The translations under genes were made by a program, and so were the position numbers. The notes beneath the pieces were generated by a model. The model searched no databases. It was given only the letters and a program-made list of their open reading frames with translations, and was not told the DNA's origin. This document shows, in pieces, positions 11,106 through 24,868 of a stretch of 64,000 bases of DNA (position 1 is its first letter; each line of letters begins with the position of its first letter). The DNA lies in the NCBI GenBank assembly GCA_008711295.1, contig VUYV01000041.1, forward strand, positions 3,364,477-3,428,476. The letters run 5' to 3'. The stretch is from Anarhynchus alexandrinus (taxonomy: Eukaryota > Chordata > Aves > Charadriiformes > Charadriidae).

Positions 11106-14100
11106 GTGTTAATAGCAGAGCGAGAATACAGTGCTATTCAGAAACACGCTGTATGGGATCCATCTCACCTAACTACAGATAGCCCCTCCTGAACTAATTA
11201 TACTAGGATTAACTATTGCTTAGGAGAGAAATAGACTCTTCTAGAATACAATCCATCTCACTGGAAAGAAGATGTCTAAAATAATCAGATAAATCACTCA
11301 TCTAAATGTGCACATTTCTCTCCATTGACTGTAAAAGGAGTGCTGGGTATAAGCTCAGATGTTGACATCGACACTGTAAACACCCAGTGCTGGTGAAACG
11401 ATTCTCTGCCTGTAAATTCAAACCACATACCAGTTGCTTTAAAAAGGTGCATTTAGAAAAGCAGCATAAGATATCTATAAAGCATATTTGCTCTTCGATA
11501 ACCTTTACAGTCACAAGCTGAAACAAAGGGTCGATGCAGCCTGCAGTTGCTGCTCTACTTTTGTCGCTGAAGATACTGCATCAAAACAGAGCAAAAATAT
11601 CCCCAAGAAAATGCTAATTATAGCCTGTCGGTCTGAAGCAGCAGACTCCCGACAGAAGAGCTGCTTTGCAAGATCTAATTTATAGCTCCAATATCATGCT
11701 CGCAGTCTCCACTACAGCAGAACAGCAACACGAGAAAGCACCACTCCTTCATTTTATCAAAAGTAATTGTTTTTGCATAGAATACCCAGAGCCTGCAAAC
11801 GTTTGTACAATTTAGGCCCAATCATATATAAGTACTACACAAAGCTGCTTTGAGTAAAGGGAAAATTGCTTTCTGAGGAGTATTTAGGTCCCTTTGATCT
11901 TTCTGTATCCAGATTGCCAAAGAAACCCGGGGCAAGTGGCTGGTTCGGGGACAGGGCAAAGGATGCACGGCTCCTCAAAAAGGCTGAGCAATAGCGGTGG
12001 GGCTGCCCTACGCTGTCATATCACACGGGACACCAGCTCCACAGGTAAGTAAGGACGAGGGAGTGCCTTTCATGAATGCAGGTATTTGAAAATAACTAAA
12101 ATTTAAAATAAATATAGCTACACTGTGCTGTTGGCAACACTGCTTCTTGATATTAAACCCTTGTATTACGATCAGCTACCAAGCATAAAGCATAAAGGAG
12201 CACTACCTGCCAGCCTGCGCTTTTTGCTCTCACACAGGAATTCTTCATGTTCACTAGCAGAATGATTTGATGGTACTGAAATGTGATCAAGCAGGGAGGC
12301 CTAACAATAATACATGTCAGCTCGTCCATCCAGCCTTTGATACTAGGCAGATTTTTTTACTACAACAAGTATCTTGCCTTCAGCCTGTTATCAGCCCTTT
12401 AATAAGAATAAGAATAAAACCCATCCAGGAAATCTTTTCATCTTATGCTACCATCTGATTCTAATATGGATGTAGAAAATTCTGGGACAGAAGCCAAATG
12501 TTAAATTTAATACCAAGGACTGTTATTTTAGTCCCATTTTATTTTCTGTGATAGCTCTTTTTCAGCTCTGATACAAAGTCACTGAGGAAAATCTGAGACA
12601 AGTATTACATGATGGGCAATATTATTTAGAGGTATAGAGAAATATTTAGTGAGATCTTTTAGTTATGACAAATGCAAAATCACAAAAAGATCTGGATATA
12701 TTCCAGGATTAATTCCACTCTTAATTCAATAAACATAATGGCATTTCAGGTAAAAGGGAAATGAGTTTTCTGTGCTCAGCACCCAAGCTGCTTTGAACAC
12801 ATTGCGAAAACATTAAAGATGCCTTTTTTTAGTTACGTTTACTACAGACCCTCAATTATAACCTCCATTTGTCAGGAACTGCCTGAGGGAGGCAATGAGA
12901 TTAGAGCAAAAGTTTCAATTATGCAGATCCTGCAGTTGCATTTGAGCTACATCTAGGATACTGAGACCTCAATTTTGCAAAAAATGCGAAGCTCTTCTTG
13001 CTTTAGGTGGATCTGATGCGGAGGTGCACATGCTTGTGTTAGGTACATGCTTCAGCTTAGCAAAATGAGGACTGCACTGTCAGAAAAGGGAAGAAGCGGA
13101 GCTTGGGGCACCGCCAGAGGGTGTTGATGGTTTCCCTGGAGAAGGCAATTTGTGGTGCCATCACCTCCAGTGAGGACACTGAGCGAAACACCGTGTCCAG
13201 CTATGGACACGGTCTACACCACAAAGTTCCAGGGCCGTGCGCTGCGGAGATTTAGAGGCTGAAGTCTGGCTGCTCACATTGAAGCCACCAAGTCCCTAAG
13301 CAAAGGGGAGCCAATAGCTTTGTGCTGGGGAGCGAGCCAGCCTGGTGCAGAGCCGCTCTCCTGGGACTGCCGGCCAGCTTGCTGGCACGGTGCTTGGGAC
13401 CATGAAAATCCCCTTTCTCCAGGCTGAAGGTGGGGAGGACACTCTCCATCCTGGTTTTGGAGCTGAAATCGACCCAGCGAAAGACCGGCAGTTCCTTCTA
13501 TTGGAAGTTGCAGCACAAGGGAACGCTCTTCTCCCTGTCTCCAGGTCTCACTGGTCAAGGAAGCTCATCCACCCTAAGCCTTTATCTTAGCTGTCCCAGT
13601 TAAAAAACAGGAGATGTTGATAACTTCTGGCCTGTGTGGACATCTGTGCTTCCAGACCATTGCACAGACTGGGAGATATGAGGGTGCTGGTGAGTGTGGA
13701 CAGGAAGCAGAACTGGATATAAATAGACAGTATCACAGATACGTACCAGACAAAACAGAGTAACCCAGATGCCAAAGCTACATGTGGGGCAAAGGCAGCT
13801 GGTCACTGCTTTTGCATTTCTTTTTCTTCAGGACCTCTCCAGCTTTAAGTAGGAGACTCCAAGAAGATGTTGCAACAAACAGGGGGGTGGAAAATAAACT
13901 CACCCCAGCCCTGTCCCTCTTGGCACAAGTGGGAGGATGCAAGATAGTCCAGTGAAAATGAGCTTTGACTCAAAGACTTTTTTGGCTCTTGCTTTCTCAT
14001 CACCATCTCTAGGTAATGAAAAAAGCTGAGATCATCTCTTAGGCTGTCTTGTGCCATGGGAAAATCTTTATCAGCATTGAGGAACTGACCTCCCACTCTC

Positions 14101-17100
14101 CATGCTGCTGGAATGCAGTGGGGAGGAAGCGAGCTTGGATCCAACACAGGACACAGCACCGAAAAGTGCTGAGGCATTTTTGGATGATCTGCAAAGTACC
14201 CAGCTGATTCCTCAGAACCACCGGCAGCCCAAAGTGCCTTACGGTTTTGTCCAAAGGACCCTTCTCCATGTAAGTATGACTTCTCTGTGCATGACCAAAA
14301 GCATCTGTTGCAGTTTCAGGGAGCCTTCTCCCTTATGCAGTCAATACATTTTTGCATGATGCAACACAAAACCAACTTATTGGCTTTTGCTTTTTGCTGC
14401 GTAGAAGGGACTTTGATGGCAGTGATGTACCTGAATCCAAAGTGCTGAAAAAGTCTCAATCAGCTGCTGCCTAATCCTACAAGAACTCCACAGGCAGTTC
14501 AGGAGGCAGCTGGAGAGCCAGGGATACAATGGCCCACCTCTTATCTAATAACTATCTAATAAATCTGCCCCTTGGGAAAGGATGATCTGGGGACTGGTCT
14601 CTGCTTCCAGCCCTGCCTCTGTATTTTATATATTTAAATGACCATGTACATACTCAGTGGATAAGAAGACAGAAGCAGCCCTGGAAGCAGAGATGGGAAT
14701 CCCAGTGTCTCTGAGCTGCACATCCTAATGCTGAGGAGCACAGTCATGCTCCTCTTTATTCCCTTTCTCCTGATAAATCCTTCCAGCAAAAAGTATAAAG
14801 ATTTCCCTGGGAAGGGTCAAGAATGCTTCCCAGCCTCAAGAATGGAACCTGGTGGAGAGAAAACTCTCCTGGGAACCAAGGGGTGTGCTGAAACAGAGCA
14901 AAATTGAATGCAAGAGCCCTTGGCAGAAGTAGTGCTAAGCAAATGCTTCAATTTTTATATAATCACATCAGAAACAGGTAGGTGATTTTGGGCTTCAGAC
15001 CGCACACAGCTGGAATGAGACTGTAAAAAGGAGTGCCTGCATCTGGCCTCAGCTTCTACTGACAGGTATGGAGTCCTTCAGTGATCTGCACTCAAGTCAC
15101 TAACTGTTGTTCACTTGACCCTCTTACCAGATCCTGTTCATAATTTCTGAAGAGTTCAAAGCAAGCTTTTCTGAGTCCTCTTTAATTGTCTTTCCTGGCA
15201 TCTGGAGTACAGTTCTTCCCTGAGAAGTGCTAAAGTTAGATCAAGCAGTTCCACAAGCAGCAAACCGAAGACGCCTTGTTTCCCCCAGGTCCGAGTCCTA
15301 CAGCGGACTCATGCTTCAGGACTTCTCTCCTCCAGCTGCTTATTGATTCTCAAGACACTCATGAAATTGCTCCTTTCCTCAACAGCAACTAGGCAGGCTT
15401 CTTGACGTTGGCCAACAGGTTCAGAAGCTACTAGGGGTATGCATACACACAACGGCCCACAGTAGAGGAGCACACAGCCTTGGTTACTATAGGAAATTAT
15501 GCTCAAAGGGACTTCGAAGCTCCAAATAGCCATCGTGGCTACCATGCCAGCAGCCAGTGACATTTGGGGCACTTCAGCTAAAGGCAAAGATATATAATAA
15601 AGAATCTAGTGCCAGGCTCTGCTTCCCTCCCACCCCCTCAGAGCGCAGTGCGCTTCTTCAACTACCCTGAGCCACAGACCCAGCAGTGGGCACTGAACGG
15701 GCATGGTCACAGTTGCCAGACTGTGTGCCATGTGTTTTGGCAGCTGTGCTATGTTCCAAAAGTTATTTAATGACTGGATGTCACAATAGCAAACAACTTG
15801 CACATAACCAGGTATATTTGCTTTAAAGTGAAATCCCCTTGGCCTGAGCACCACAGTAGAAGTGGGTCATGAAGCAGAACAACATTTGGCGGATCAGGTT
15901 GGGACAGGCTTTCAAGAGCAGTGAGGTGGGGTTGCAGAACCTGAATTGGAAGGTAAGTATGTAATGCTCCCACTAATGGAGAGATCGAAGACTTCTGAGA
16001 GCTGCAGCCCCCCTTGAGCTGCCAGAGATGCTGGGTGGAAAAGCAGACAGTAAGCGTTTTGAGGAATCCCAGTGGGTGCTGTAGATCACCTGAAGTGAAA
16101 GACCAGAACATGGTGAAGGTCCCGGAGAGAAGGGTCGAATAAACAGAAGGTGCTGGGTAACTGCAGGGGATGGCTTAGCTCGATTTGTTAGAAAAGGGGA
16201 TAGGAGGTGACAGTGGTCCTCTGTTTGTGCGGCTGCTCTTCTGCTTTCTTGTTCAGCTGTTCTCTCCCAACCCTGTCCTAACAGGTGGAACTGCAGGCAA
16301 ATGCCTGCCCTCTTCCTATAGCACATCCAAATTCATGAGCTCTAAGCCAACCTGCGGCAATGAATGACTCAAGTGCCAGATGGGGAAGTATCAGGCTGGA
16401 TATAAGACACTTGGCAGGACTCCATGGAGAATGCAGCGCTTACTCCCTCCTGCGCAAGTCAAAAATGATCATGAAGCATTACAAGGTTATTTTGCTGCTG
16501 TGAACTTTAGAACGGTCTGATTCGGGGCCTGTTTAAACCCAAGAAACAAGCTCAAATCACTGATCAGTGAAAAAAGTAGAACAGACTATCCAGAAACCAA
16601 CACCTACTATGTTATTTGGGTGTTGTTTTTTTTCTTGTTGTCGTTGTTGCTAATTAAACACTAGACTGATTCAAAGGCTGGGAAGGGAACATTAGTGTTT
16701 TGCAACAGCTCCAAATAATCGTGCTCCAGGGAACATGGAAAAATACTTCTCTTTCATGTATCACCATATACATATCCTTTCTATACATCTGCAAACAGCA
16801 TGGATCATGCAGCCCATCCAAAGTCTATTCAAAACCACCAGGTCCTCCTCCTGGTGTCAGTGGGTTTCAAAAAGTGTTTGACCAAGGAGCGAGAAAAATT
16901 GAAATGTAAATCCTGTACTATTTGAAGACAGATAGCTGACCCCATTATAGATAGATCTTTCCATATATAAAGTTAATACACTCAGATTAAAACAATTTAC
17001 AGAAGAAGATTAATATAACTTGGAGACGATGTATAGCCTTCTGCTTTTAGCGCATGCATTGCTGTTTCTCTGTCTCTCCTACCAAACGTGAGTGGTGAGT

Positions 17101-20100
17101 TACATGGGGAGCTGTGAGCTAGAAGACTGTGGTAGCTGTTCCGCTTACCTGCACTGGTTGCCTCCTCTGTAGGCTTCTGCTCACTACCAAAGAGCTGCCT
17201 ACCTCCATCATCCCATTTGAGGTTATCAAAGGACACCATTTAATGACGATCACCAAGAATGTGATGATTTCTGACGCCTGCTTGGGAAGTCCCGCTTCTT
17301 CCCCCATAGAGCTGCCTCAGCACGAGGAAATCCCAGTGATGGGAAACCTGCACCTTTGTAGGAACAACAGGCCCAGTTACCTTCCTAAGAATAAATACTA
17401 TCTTCTCTAATGCAATCAAAATCAAATCTCGGTCAGTTAAACACCCAGACTAAACTGCAGAACAGAATCTGTACCATAATCACACTAAAAGAAAAACACC
17501 TAAAACAAGGGTTTAGAAAGCGGCATATTTTTTTCAACCGGCCACGCTACAGTAAACCAAATTTGACAGAGAATTTTATGTTCGCCTGAGTATATGCTGC
17601 AGCTATGCTTCACAAATGCAGGACTGTAAAGTTTCTGTATCTTGATACTTTCCGATCTGATGAACGCAAACAGTCATTAATATACAGAATGTGTATGAAT
17701 AAAACCAATCTCTGTCAATTAGTGATCATAAAACACTCATAAGCATACTTCTATCATGGTAATTTACATTTCCGTGTCTTGTAATTAAATTATGAAAGGC
17801 ACTAATCAAAATGAAAGCAAATATGAAATAAATTTTTAAGACTGGCTGCATTACTCCACATCGTGATGGTTTATTAAGACTTATATTAAAAGACAGGAAG
17901 TTCTTATTTTAAAGCCTTATTTTAAAAAAATTGGAATCTAATACTATGACAGCCAACTTGCAGAATAAATTGTGGCCATGATCCCATGATAATCAAATCT
18001 ACCGCAACTTTAAACAATCTCCCTCAAGTGAAGTAGAATCCATCCACGGTACCAAATTCAACTCCTTCCTGCCAAAGGATTGCTGGGACTCAGCATTACT
18101 GGTGTAATTAAAGAGTACATATATCTTCATTTGTTGGCAATCTCTTCTCTTGTGTGAGCTGTAAAGCACCATGCTTTGTGACATTAAATACATTTTGGGT
18201 ATTAGGGCAGGAAAAAAAGCCAGCATAAAATTTTGTAAATCTACAGGCAATTCAAGAACACAGATGTTTCTATTTTGGCTCAATACCAGCAGCTAATTTG
18301 GATATTCTTTATCACTTGCTAATGACTGCCTAGTAGCTGCGGATGTGGCAGCAGACTGCTAAAACCTGAAACATAAACATTCAGATTTCATGACAAAAGT
18401 TTTCAATTGTACCCCCACTATTCAGTTCCAGTAGCTACGCAGTGTTCCTGAACTTTTTTTTTAATCTGTTTTACAGGTTCTGTACCACAGATCTCTGCTA
18501 TACTGATGGCCTTCAGTATTAATCCATGTTAAACAGATTGACGAGAAGTCCCTAAATAAATTCATGCTGTCTTAAGTTTTCACCCTTTTCAAGCCACAGG
18601 GAGCAATCCTTGGGTTTAAGGAGTTGAAAGAAATTGGGTTTCACTTCTGTATTGGCATTTTATTGGGAAGAGCAGGGAGGAAGTTTCAGCAGTTAATAGT
18701 GTGGATGTTACTCTGTTTCCCATGAAAAAAATTAATTACAATCCCACCTAGTATTTCTCTGCTGTTGCATACCATGAAATCACGTAAGTAATTTCATAAA
18801 TAAAATGGTGACTGCATTTGCATGCAAGGAAAAGAATACCTATGCAAAGAAAACACAAACACAACACACTGTAATATCTGCTCCCTTTTCAAGCAGGATT
18901 ACCCCATGTTACAGACAGGATTGGATTCAATCATACTGTGTTTTTAAACTTTTTTATTTTTAGCAGCACTCCATGCTGCTGTAGGCCCTGAACCGAAACT
19001 AAAATTTGCTTAATATTTTCTGTAGATTTCTATATTGTTCTAAGTAAATAAACTATATGCATCAGCACTGAAGCCTCAGCTAATGATGGCATCCTTGCAG
19101 CGATACCTTTGGTATAAATGCATGAACAGGTTCAGTATGCAGCATTACACTAGGGGGAAAAAAAATTTTTACTCAGTTGGGAGGTGCTGAGGAACACCTG
19201 AGCTTTTAGGAATTATTTGGAAGAACTGCTTAAGTAGAGATACTGAGCATTCAGACCTTGGCCAAAGATTTTTTTTTTCCAAATGAACAAATATGACTTG
19301 AAAAGTTATATGGAAAGAAGACGTATGACCGTTTTTTTGGAAGCCAGGTGCAACTAGTTGTTAGACAGCACAAAGCTACCTTGATTGCCTGAGAGAGGAG
19401 AGACGGGACTCTCTGGTTTACATGCCAGCAGTCACAGCAAGAGTCAACTCTAGAAATAATGCTGAAAAAAATCAAATTCTGAAGTATGCCAGTGGATTTC
19501 TATATACATTTGAATGCTCTGCAGTTCTTAGTGAATTCAACAGAGTTTGATAATACGACATTTTCAACCATTAAATATTGGTCTGAAGCACACGGGGCCA
19601 TTGTTTCCCTCGGTCAAGTTTCTTCTCCACGCTATCACAACTAATAATTAACAATCAGCGGATGGTTGTACGAAATCATGATGATCATAAAGCACATTCA
19701 TATTTGCAGTAGACTTCTCATGGTTTCATAGGAGGCAAATGTTTTCCAGGGTGGGCAGGGCAGCTCTGACAGAGTAATTCACCCACTCCAAGTGCAAAAC
19801 AAAGACAACCAGAGCTATTAATGATTATTTTCTCAGCTAGGTGACAAACTCATCATGCAACTTTTGTCAGGGGATTGGAAGTTAACTTCTTTCGACAGAT
19901 GCTATTCGAATGCTTATTTCAAATAGCCTAAGCTGTCTTTCGAAGAGCTGAGGCAAGTGTTAATCCTGCTGTTCCTTTGCGTGCAAGAATCACAATCGAC
20001 TCCTCGGGCTTTTTATCTGCTGAGTATAAGTGAGTAAATTTTTTACTAGCAACTTTTCTACCAAGAAATCTTTCTAAAGGCTGCGGCATTTCAACAATAA

Positions 20101-21186
20101 AAGCATGTGCTTGGACTTTGGCTATCAACGTTCCTTTCACACAACAACAAAAATCATACTGCCAGTATGAAGGACTGTTTTCTTACACAACGCAACTAAT
20201 CGCACATGTTTCCCTTACAGGACTTAAACCAAGTATGACAACAAGCCATTATATTTAGCCTTGATAAAACTGTTCATTCCTCCTAGAGATTTTTTTCCTT
20301 CAAGTTGGCTCTTCTTTTTGCTTTGGCTTGAGTAGTTAGAAATATCAGAACCGAAGATCTGCGCAACAGATGGAGCTTGGTCGAGAAGAATGCCTTTGGC
20401 TGGTGAGGATCTTTGCCTGGCAGGTGTCAAACCAAAATTAATACTGCACATATTATGCTTTACCGAGTTTCAGATTTTAGCGAAGTGAGACTGCGTTCCT
20501 TCCTGACCACAAACATATATTAATAGAACAAGCCATGCAGAGCAAGCTAAAACAGTACAATCATTATGCTGAATCCTCCACTGCTTGGCATTTTATTTAA
20601 TCATTTACACCCCTGCAAAGCAAGTAAACAAAACGCACCGGGTTTGTTTAGTGTCTCTTTACAGACATTTTGTGCAGGTGTAAAAGGCTTCACAAAATGC
20701 CACAAGCAACAGGGACTTAGAGCCCTCCTGCTTTCTTTTTTTCCTCCTTTTCTTGTGTCAGTGCCTTAAAGGCTTATGAACTTTAGCAGACTTTTCGACA
20801 TTTCAAAATCCACAGGAAAAAACAGGTACTGGTACTAAAATACACTGCGCAGCTACAGCCGGTCGCTACGCCTGGCTTGCCAAGCCTGCGATTCAACAGC
20901 CTGAGTCAGAAGACAAGACTTTCCATAGGTGTCAGGAAGGAGAGCTTCAGGTGGCAGCATCTGCTTCTCTGCATTTCCAGACTAGTGGGAGGCTCAGCAT
21001 CGCAATCAGCCCTCTCAAGTGCCAAGTCACTTGAAGATCTGAAAGACATCGATTTGGAATCTCATGGCTGGTTTGACAGACCGGTACTGTCCAAAAGCAC
21101 GTTTAGCTGACTGACAGGGCAGTAATTTTAGAAGGTCACAGTCACAGGACTTTTAATTATCTGAAAAGCAAAGGTGATATTATATT

Positions 21187-21225
21187 TGTGTGTGTGTGTG
21201 TGTATTAATAAACAAACAAACAAAC
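21187..21225. repeat. Compound microsatellite (TG)8 and (AAAC)4
   Basis: Eight TG units at 21187-21202 are followed, after a short AT spacer, by four AAAC units at 21210-21225. This is an ordinary short tandem repeat, likely length-polymorphic. Confidence 0.9.
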
Positions 21226-24032
21226 ATTTTCAAATTCTTAATTAAAAAAGATCAGAGTCTTAGACATCTGCAAGTCAAATTCATCCCCTTTTTGATTTAA
21301 TTTCCACAAATTCAGGTTAGGGAACTGTTACATCACCCTGTGAGAAAAAGGATGAGAATGGGAGCACGGGTGAAGTAATTTTATAAACAGCGGCCCTAAT
21401 TCACAGAGCACTTTACACTGCCACGGGTTTGATGAGTACTCCTTTCCCCTCTGAGTCAGCACTGACCTAATATCCTGCGCGATGCGCTCACTGGCGTGGC
21501 TCGAGGCTGCCCTGTGACAGGGCTTGTACCGGGTGACATGGCTGACCAGCCGCAGTCATGAGAGACCCCAAGACAGCACTGAAAGTAACGAGGTGACTCA
21601 CAGCTGCAGCCATGCACTTGAAGGCTGTGGACCCAATTACTCTTTTACTTCCTCAGGAATACTATTTTGCCAAAGCAACCGAAGCAAGTTCAAAATCAAA
21701 CAACCAATTAGCAAACATTTGTATTACTTATGGTATTTGTAGAAGATTTATGCTAGTATTGGTGGGACAATTCATATGCAAAACCTAAACCTCTTTTACT
21801 TAAACAATTAATTTTCATGTCTCATGCATGCAGAACAATGTTTTCCCTCATAGTTTTGTAGTCTACCAGCTGCCAGATTTTGATCCAGAATTGAAATTTC
21901 AGTCATTTTGGCTTTTGTACATAGCAAATCAGAAATAAAAATGTTTTAACATCAGAAATGAAAAGGCTGGAAGATCAGACAGACCATAAAAGATTTATTT
22001 TACTTGATTTGGGATTTTTACACAGCTATGCCTAACCCTAGTAAGACTGAAACAAAACCAAAAGGCAAAACAAAAAACTACACAGATCTGTTCCATCCCA
22101 GAGACGCAGAAATACAAACGATGCTTGTATCCCTGGGGGAGCCAAATCAGAAATCCTGCTATGAAAAGAGAGAAGAGCTGTTGCTCCCTCCACAACTGTT
22201 CCTGACATCACAGCTACCTCCTAGAGGTAACAATGGAAAAGCAATCTTAAGAAAGGATTTTTTTTTCCTAAAGCAAACATCTTTTTAGTTCTACAAACTC
22301 ATAAGCAAAAAGATGAGGGGTTTTTATAACGCTGAAAACTTTAGTGCCAGAACTGTAAACATCAACACCTTTCTCTTCCTTCTTTCTTCAGATGTAACTG
22401 CTACGCATCGGTTGACTTTATTAAAGCAATCAAACACACCCTGCAATGAACCTTCTAATTGATTTCGGTGTTAGATAGGGCTAAATATTTTGAGCTTCAC
22501 ATTCAACGTGTTACCTAATTTTGTGTGTGCGCTCCTCAGAGAAGAGGAGCCGAATGATCTAGCGAGGCGAGGTTAACACATTCTGCGAAAGTGGCCTCAA
22601 ATTTCCATTTGCGGAAATGTACCATACCACATCGGTGTACGCAAACCCAGCCTTGCTGTGTACAAACCACACAAACAGTGCCCAGCTACCTAACCTGACC
22701 TGCCACTTACACTTTAGCGTGTGTAAATATGCTAATGAGAGGCACAGGGGGTTCATGTGCAAGTTTACAAGTTCAAGTACAGAAGACAGATGAAAACTTG
22801 GCTGCAATGCTTTGGTTTTCCCTCATTTTGGGAGATTCCAGCTTTCTAAGTCTGTCATACAGCCTAGGAGTTGTGTCCTAAAACCACAAGACTGAACTAA
22901 TGAAATATCTTTATTGAGCTCTGTAGGTTGAAAACAAGGGCTTGTTTACTCGAAAGAGGTTGACAAGAACATGAAGGTACTGCTATGACTCAGCCTTTTC
23001 AAGACACATTATTTGCTAGGCATTACTTAGTGATACTTACACTGTATCTGAATTGTTTGAGAACTTTAGGCACCCTCAAGTCCTTGCAAGGCATTTCAGA
23101 AGTTAAAGATTTGTGAAAGTTTTCACTTCCAAAACTGCCAAGTGAAAGGGGACAGTCAAGTGAAAACTGTGAAGAGCCTCAATGTTTTCAGGAAGCTCTG
23201 TGCAGGCGGATTGTGAGACTCAGGACAAGAATCCCTGGATCCCCACAAGAAGCCACTAATCCTTTTTAAACAACCCAGGTCCAAAGTATTCGACAAAGAG
23301 ACTCAACAGACCCCTTCTGTAAACCTAGCAAGGAAAGCAGAGGCGATTTTTAATACTGTTCTTTGTGTCATGCAATTATTTCCACATGCAATTAGAGAAA
23401 CTCGGTCAATCAAAGACGCCTGTGTCTGTAAGTGCGGCAGGAGCACACCTTTTACAGGGAACAGTACGTTTGGAACAGCTGAACATAAGCTTAATGGAGT
23501 AATTTCAAGCAACATATACAATTGTCTCAGATACACAACTGTAAAAAATTTGTAGCTCTGTAAACCCATGGATTGCTATTTTAAAGACAGTTTCATTAAG
23601 AAACACAGCTTGAGAATATCTATCAAATAAGATCAGAGCTACATGCGGGGACAGCAGGAGGCAGCTGAAGCAATCTGCAGCACAGCTCTCCTGCTCGTCG
23701 GTCTCTGACCCTGAGAAAAAATATAATTACTGCATGAATACACATAGTAGACCAAAAGAGAAAGCCTAGGAAAAGACAAAACTCTACTAGAAAGAGACAG
23801 CACGAACTCCTCGGGCTTTACGCAATAGTCTACGGCTCCGTATGCCCAAACCCGACACACTTTGTTAGACTGACAACATGGCTGTGGCTTTAATTTTGAA
23901 GTCCACATTTTTCTATAGCAATCATTAAATATGACACACTTGTCCTGTTCAACAGAAAACCAAATCTGCCTCTACTTTTTATTCCTCTGAAGCCTTAATT
24001 TAATTGTGCAACATTCGCTTTAGAAACATATT

Positions 24033-24868
24033 TTATAGAATCATAGAATGGTTTAGGTTGGAAAGGACCTTGAAGATCATCGAGTCCCAACCCTCCTGCC
24101 ATGGGCAGGGACACCTCCCACTAGACCAGGTTGCCCAAGGCCACATCCAGCCTGGCCTTGAACACCTCCAGGGATGGGGCCTCAACAACTTCTCTGGGCA
24201 ACCTGTTCCAGTGCCTTACCAGCCTCACATTAAATATTTATTCCTAATGTTTAATCTAAACCTGCCCTCTTCCAGTTTAAAGCCATTCCCCCTCATCCTA
24301 TCACTACATGCCCTAGTAAAAAGTCCTTCCCCAGCTCTCCTGTAGGCCCACTTTAGGTACTGGAAGGCTGCAATAAGGTCTCCCCGGAGCCTTCTCTTCT
24401 CCAGGCTGAACAGCCCCAACTCTTTCAGCCTCTCCTCATAGGAAAGGTGCTCCAGCCCTCGGATCATCATCGTGGCCCTCCTCTGGACGCACTCCAGCAG
24501 GTCCATGTCTTTCCTACATTGGGGACTCCAGAGCGGGATGCAGTACTCCAGGTGGGGTCTCACGAGAGTGGAGTAGAGGGGCAGAATCACCTCCTTTGAC
24601 CTGCTGGCCACACTTCTGATGCAGCCCAGGGTGCGGTTGGCCTTCTGGGCTGCGATCGCACATTGCTGGCTCATGATGAGCTTCTCGTCAATCAGCACCC
24701 CCAGGTTCTTCTCTTCAGAGCTGCTCTCCAGCCATTCCCCGCCAAGCCTGTATTTGTGCTTGGGATTGCCCTGACCCAGATGTAGGACCATGCACTTGGC
24801 CTTGTTGAACTGCATGAGGTTGGATTGGGCCCACCTCTCCAGCCTGTCCAGGTCCCTCTGGATGGATG
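24033..24868 (-). mobile_element. CR1 LINE fragment, minus strand, long open RT remnant
   Basis: This is a 5'-truncated CR1 copy on the minus strand. Its 3' terminus is the tatagaatcatagaat motif at about 24033-24050, and homology fades after the ggtccctctggatgg segment near 24868. A single frame of 196 codons (24225-24815) stays open and carries the CR1 C-terminal blocks: [63 protein letters not shown] and [12 protein letters not shown]. One residue is missing after GCI compared with its relatives ([10 protein letters not shown] against [11 protein letters not shown]). The frame ends early, replacing the usual [17 protein letters not shown] end. The polymerase catalytic motifs lie upstream of the truncation, so it is inactive. 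Among the copies here it is the best preserved and probably the youngest. Confidence 0.95.

Larger units (their letters stand above)
10046..24032. other. Intronic sequence without recognised genes or recent transposons
   Basis: This is AT-rich to neutral sequence. All open frames are short (at most about 120 codons) and unlike known proteins. It contains an A22 run ending in an ambiguous base at 11105, and a TG/AAAC microsatellite near 21187-21225. Around 19560-19880 several TAATTA/ATTA cores and TGACAG motifs cluster, which is the look of a homeobox-type regulatory element. That is composition-level evidence only. Confidence 0.4.
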
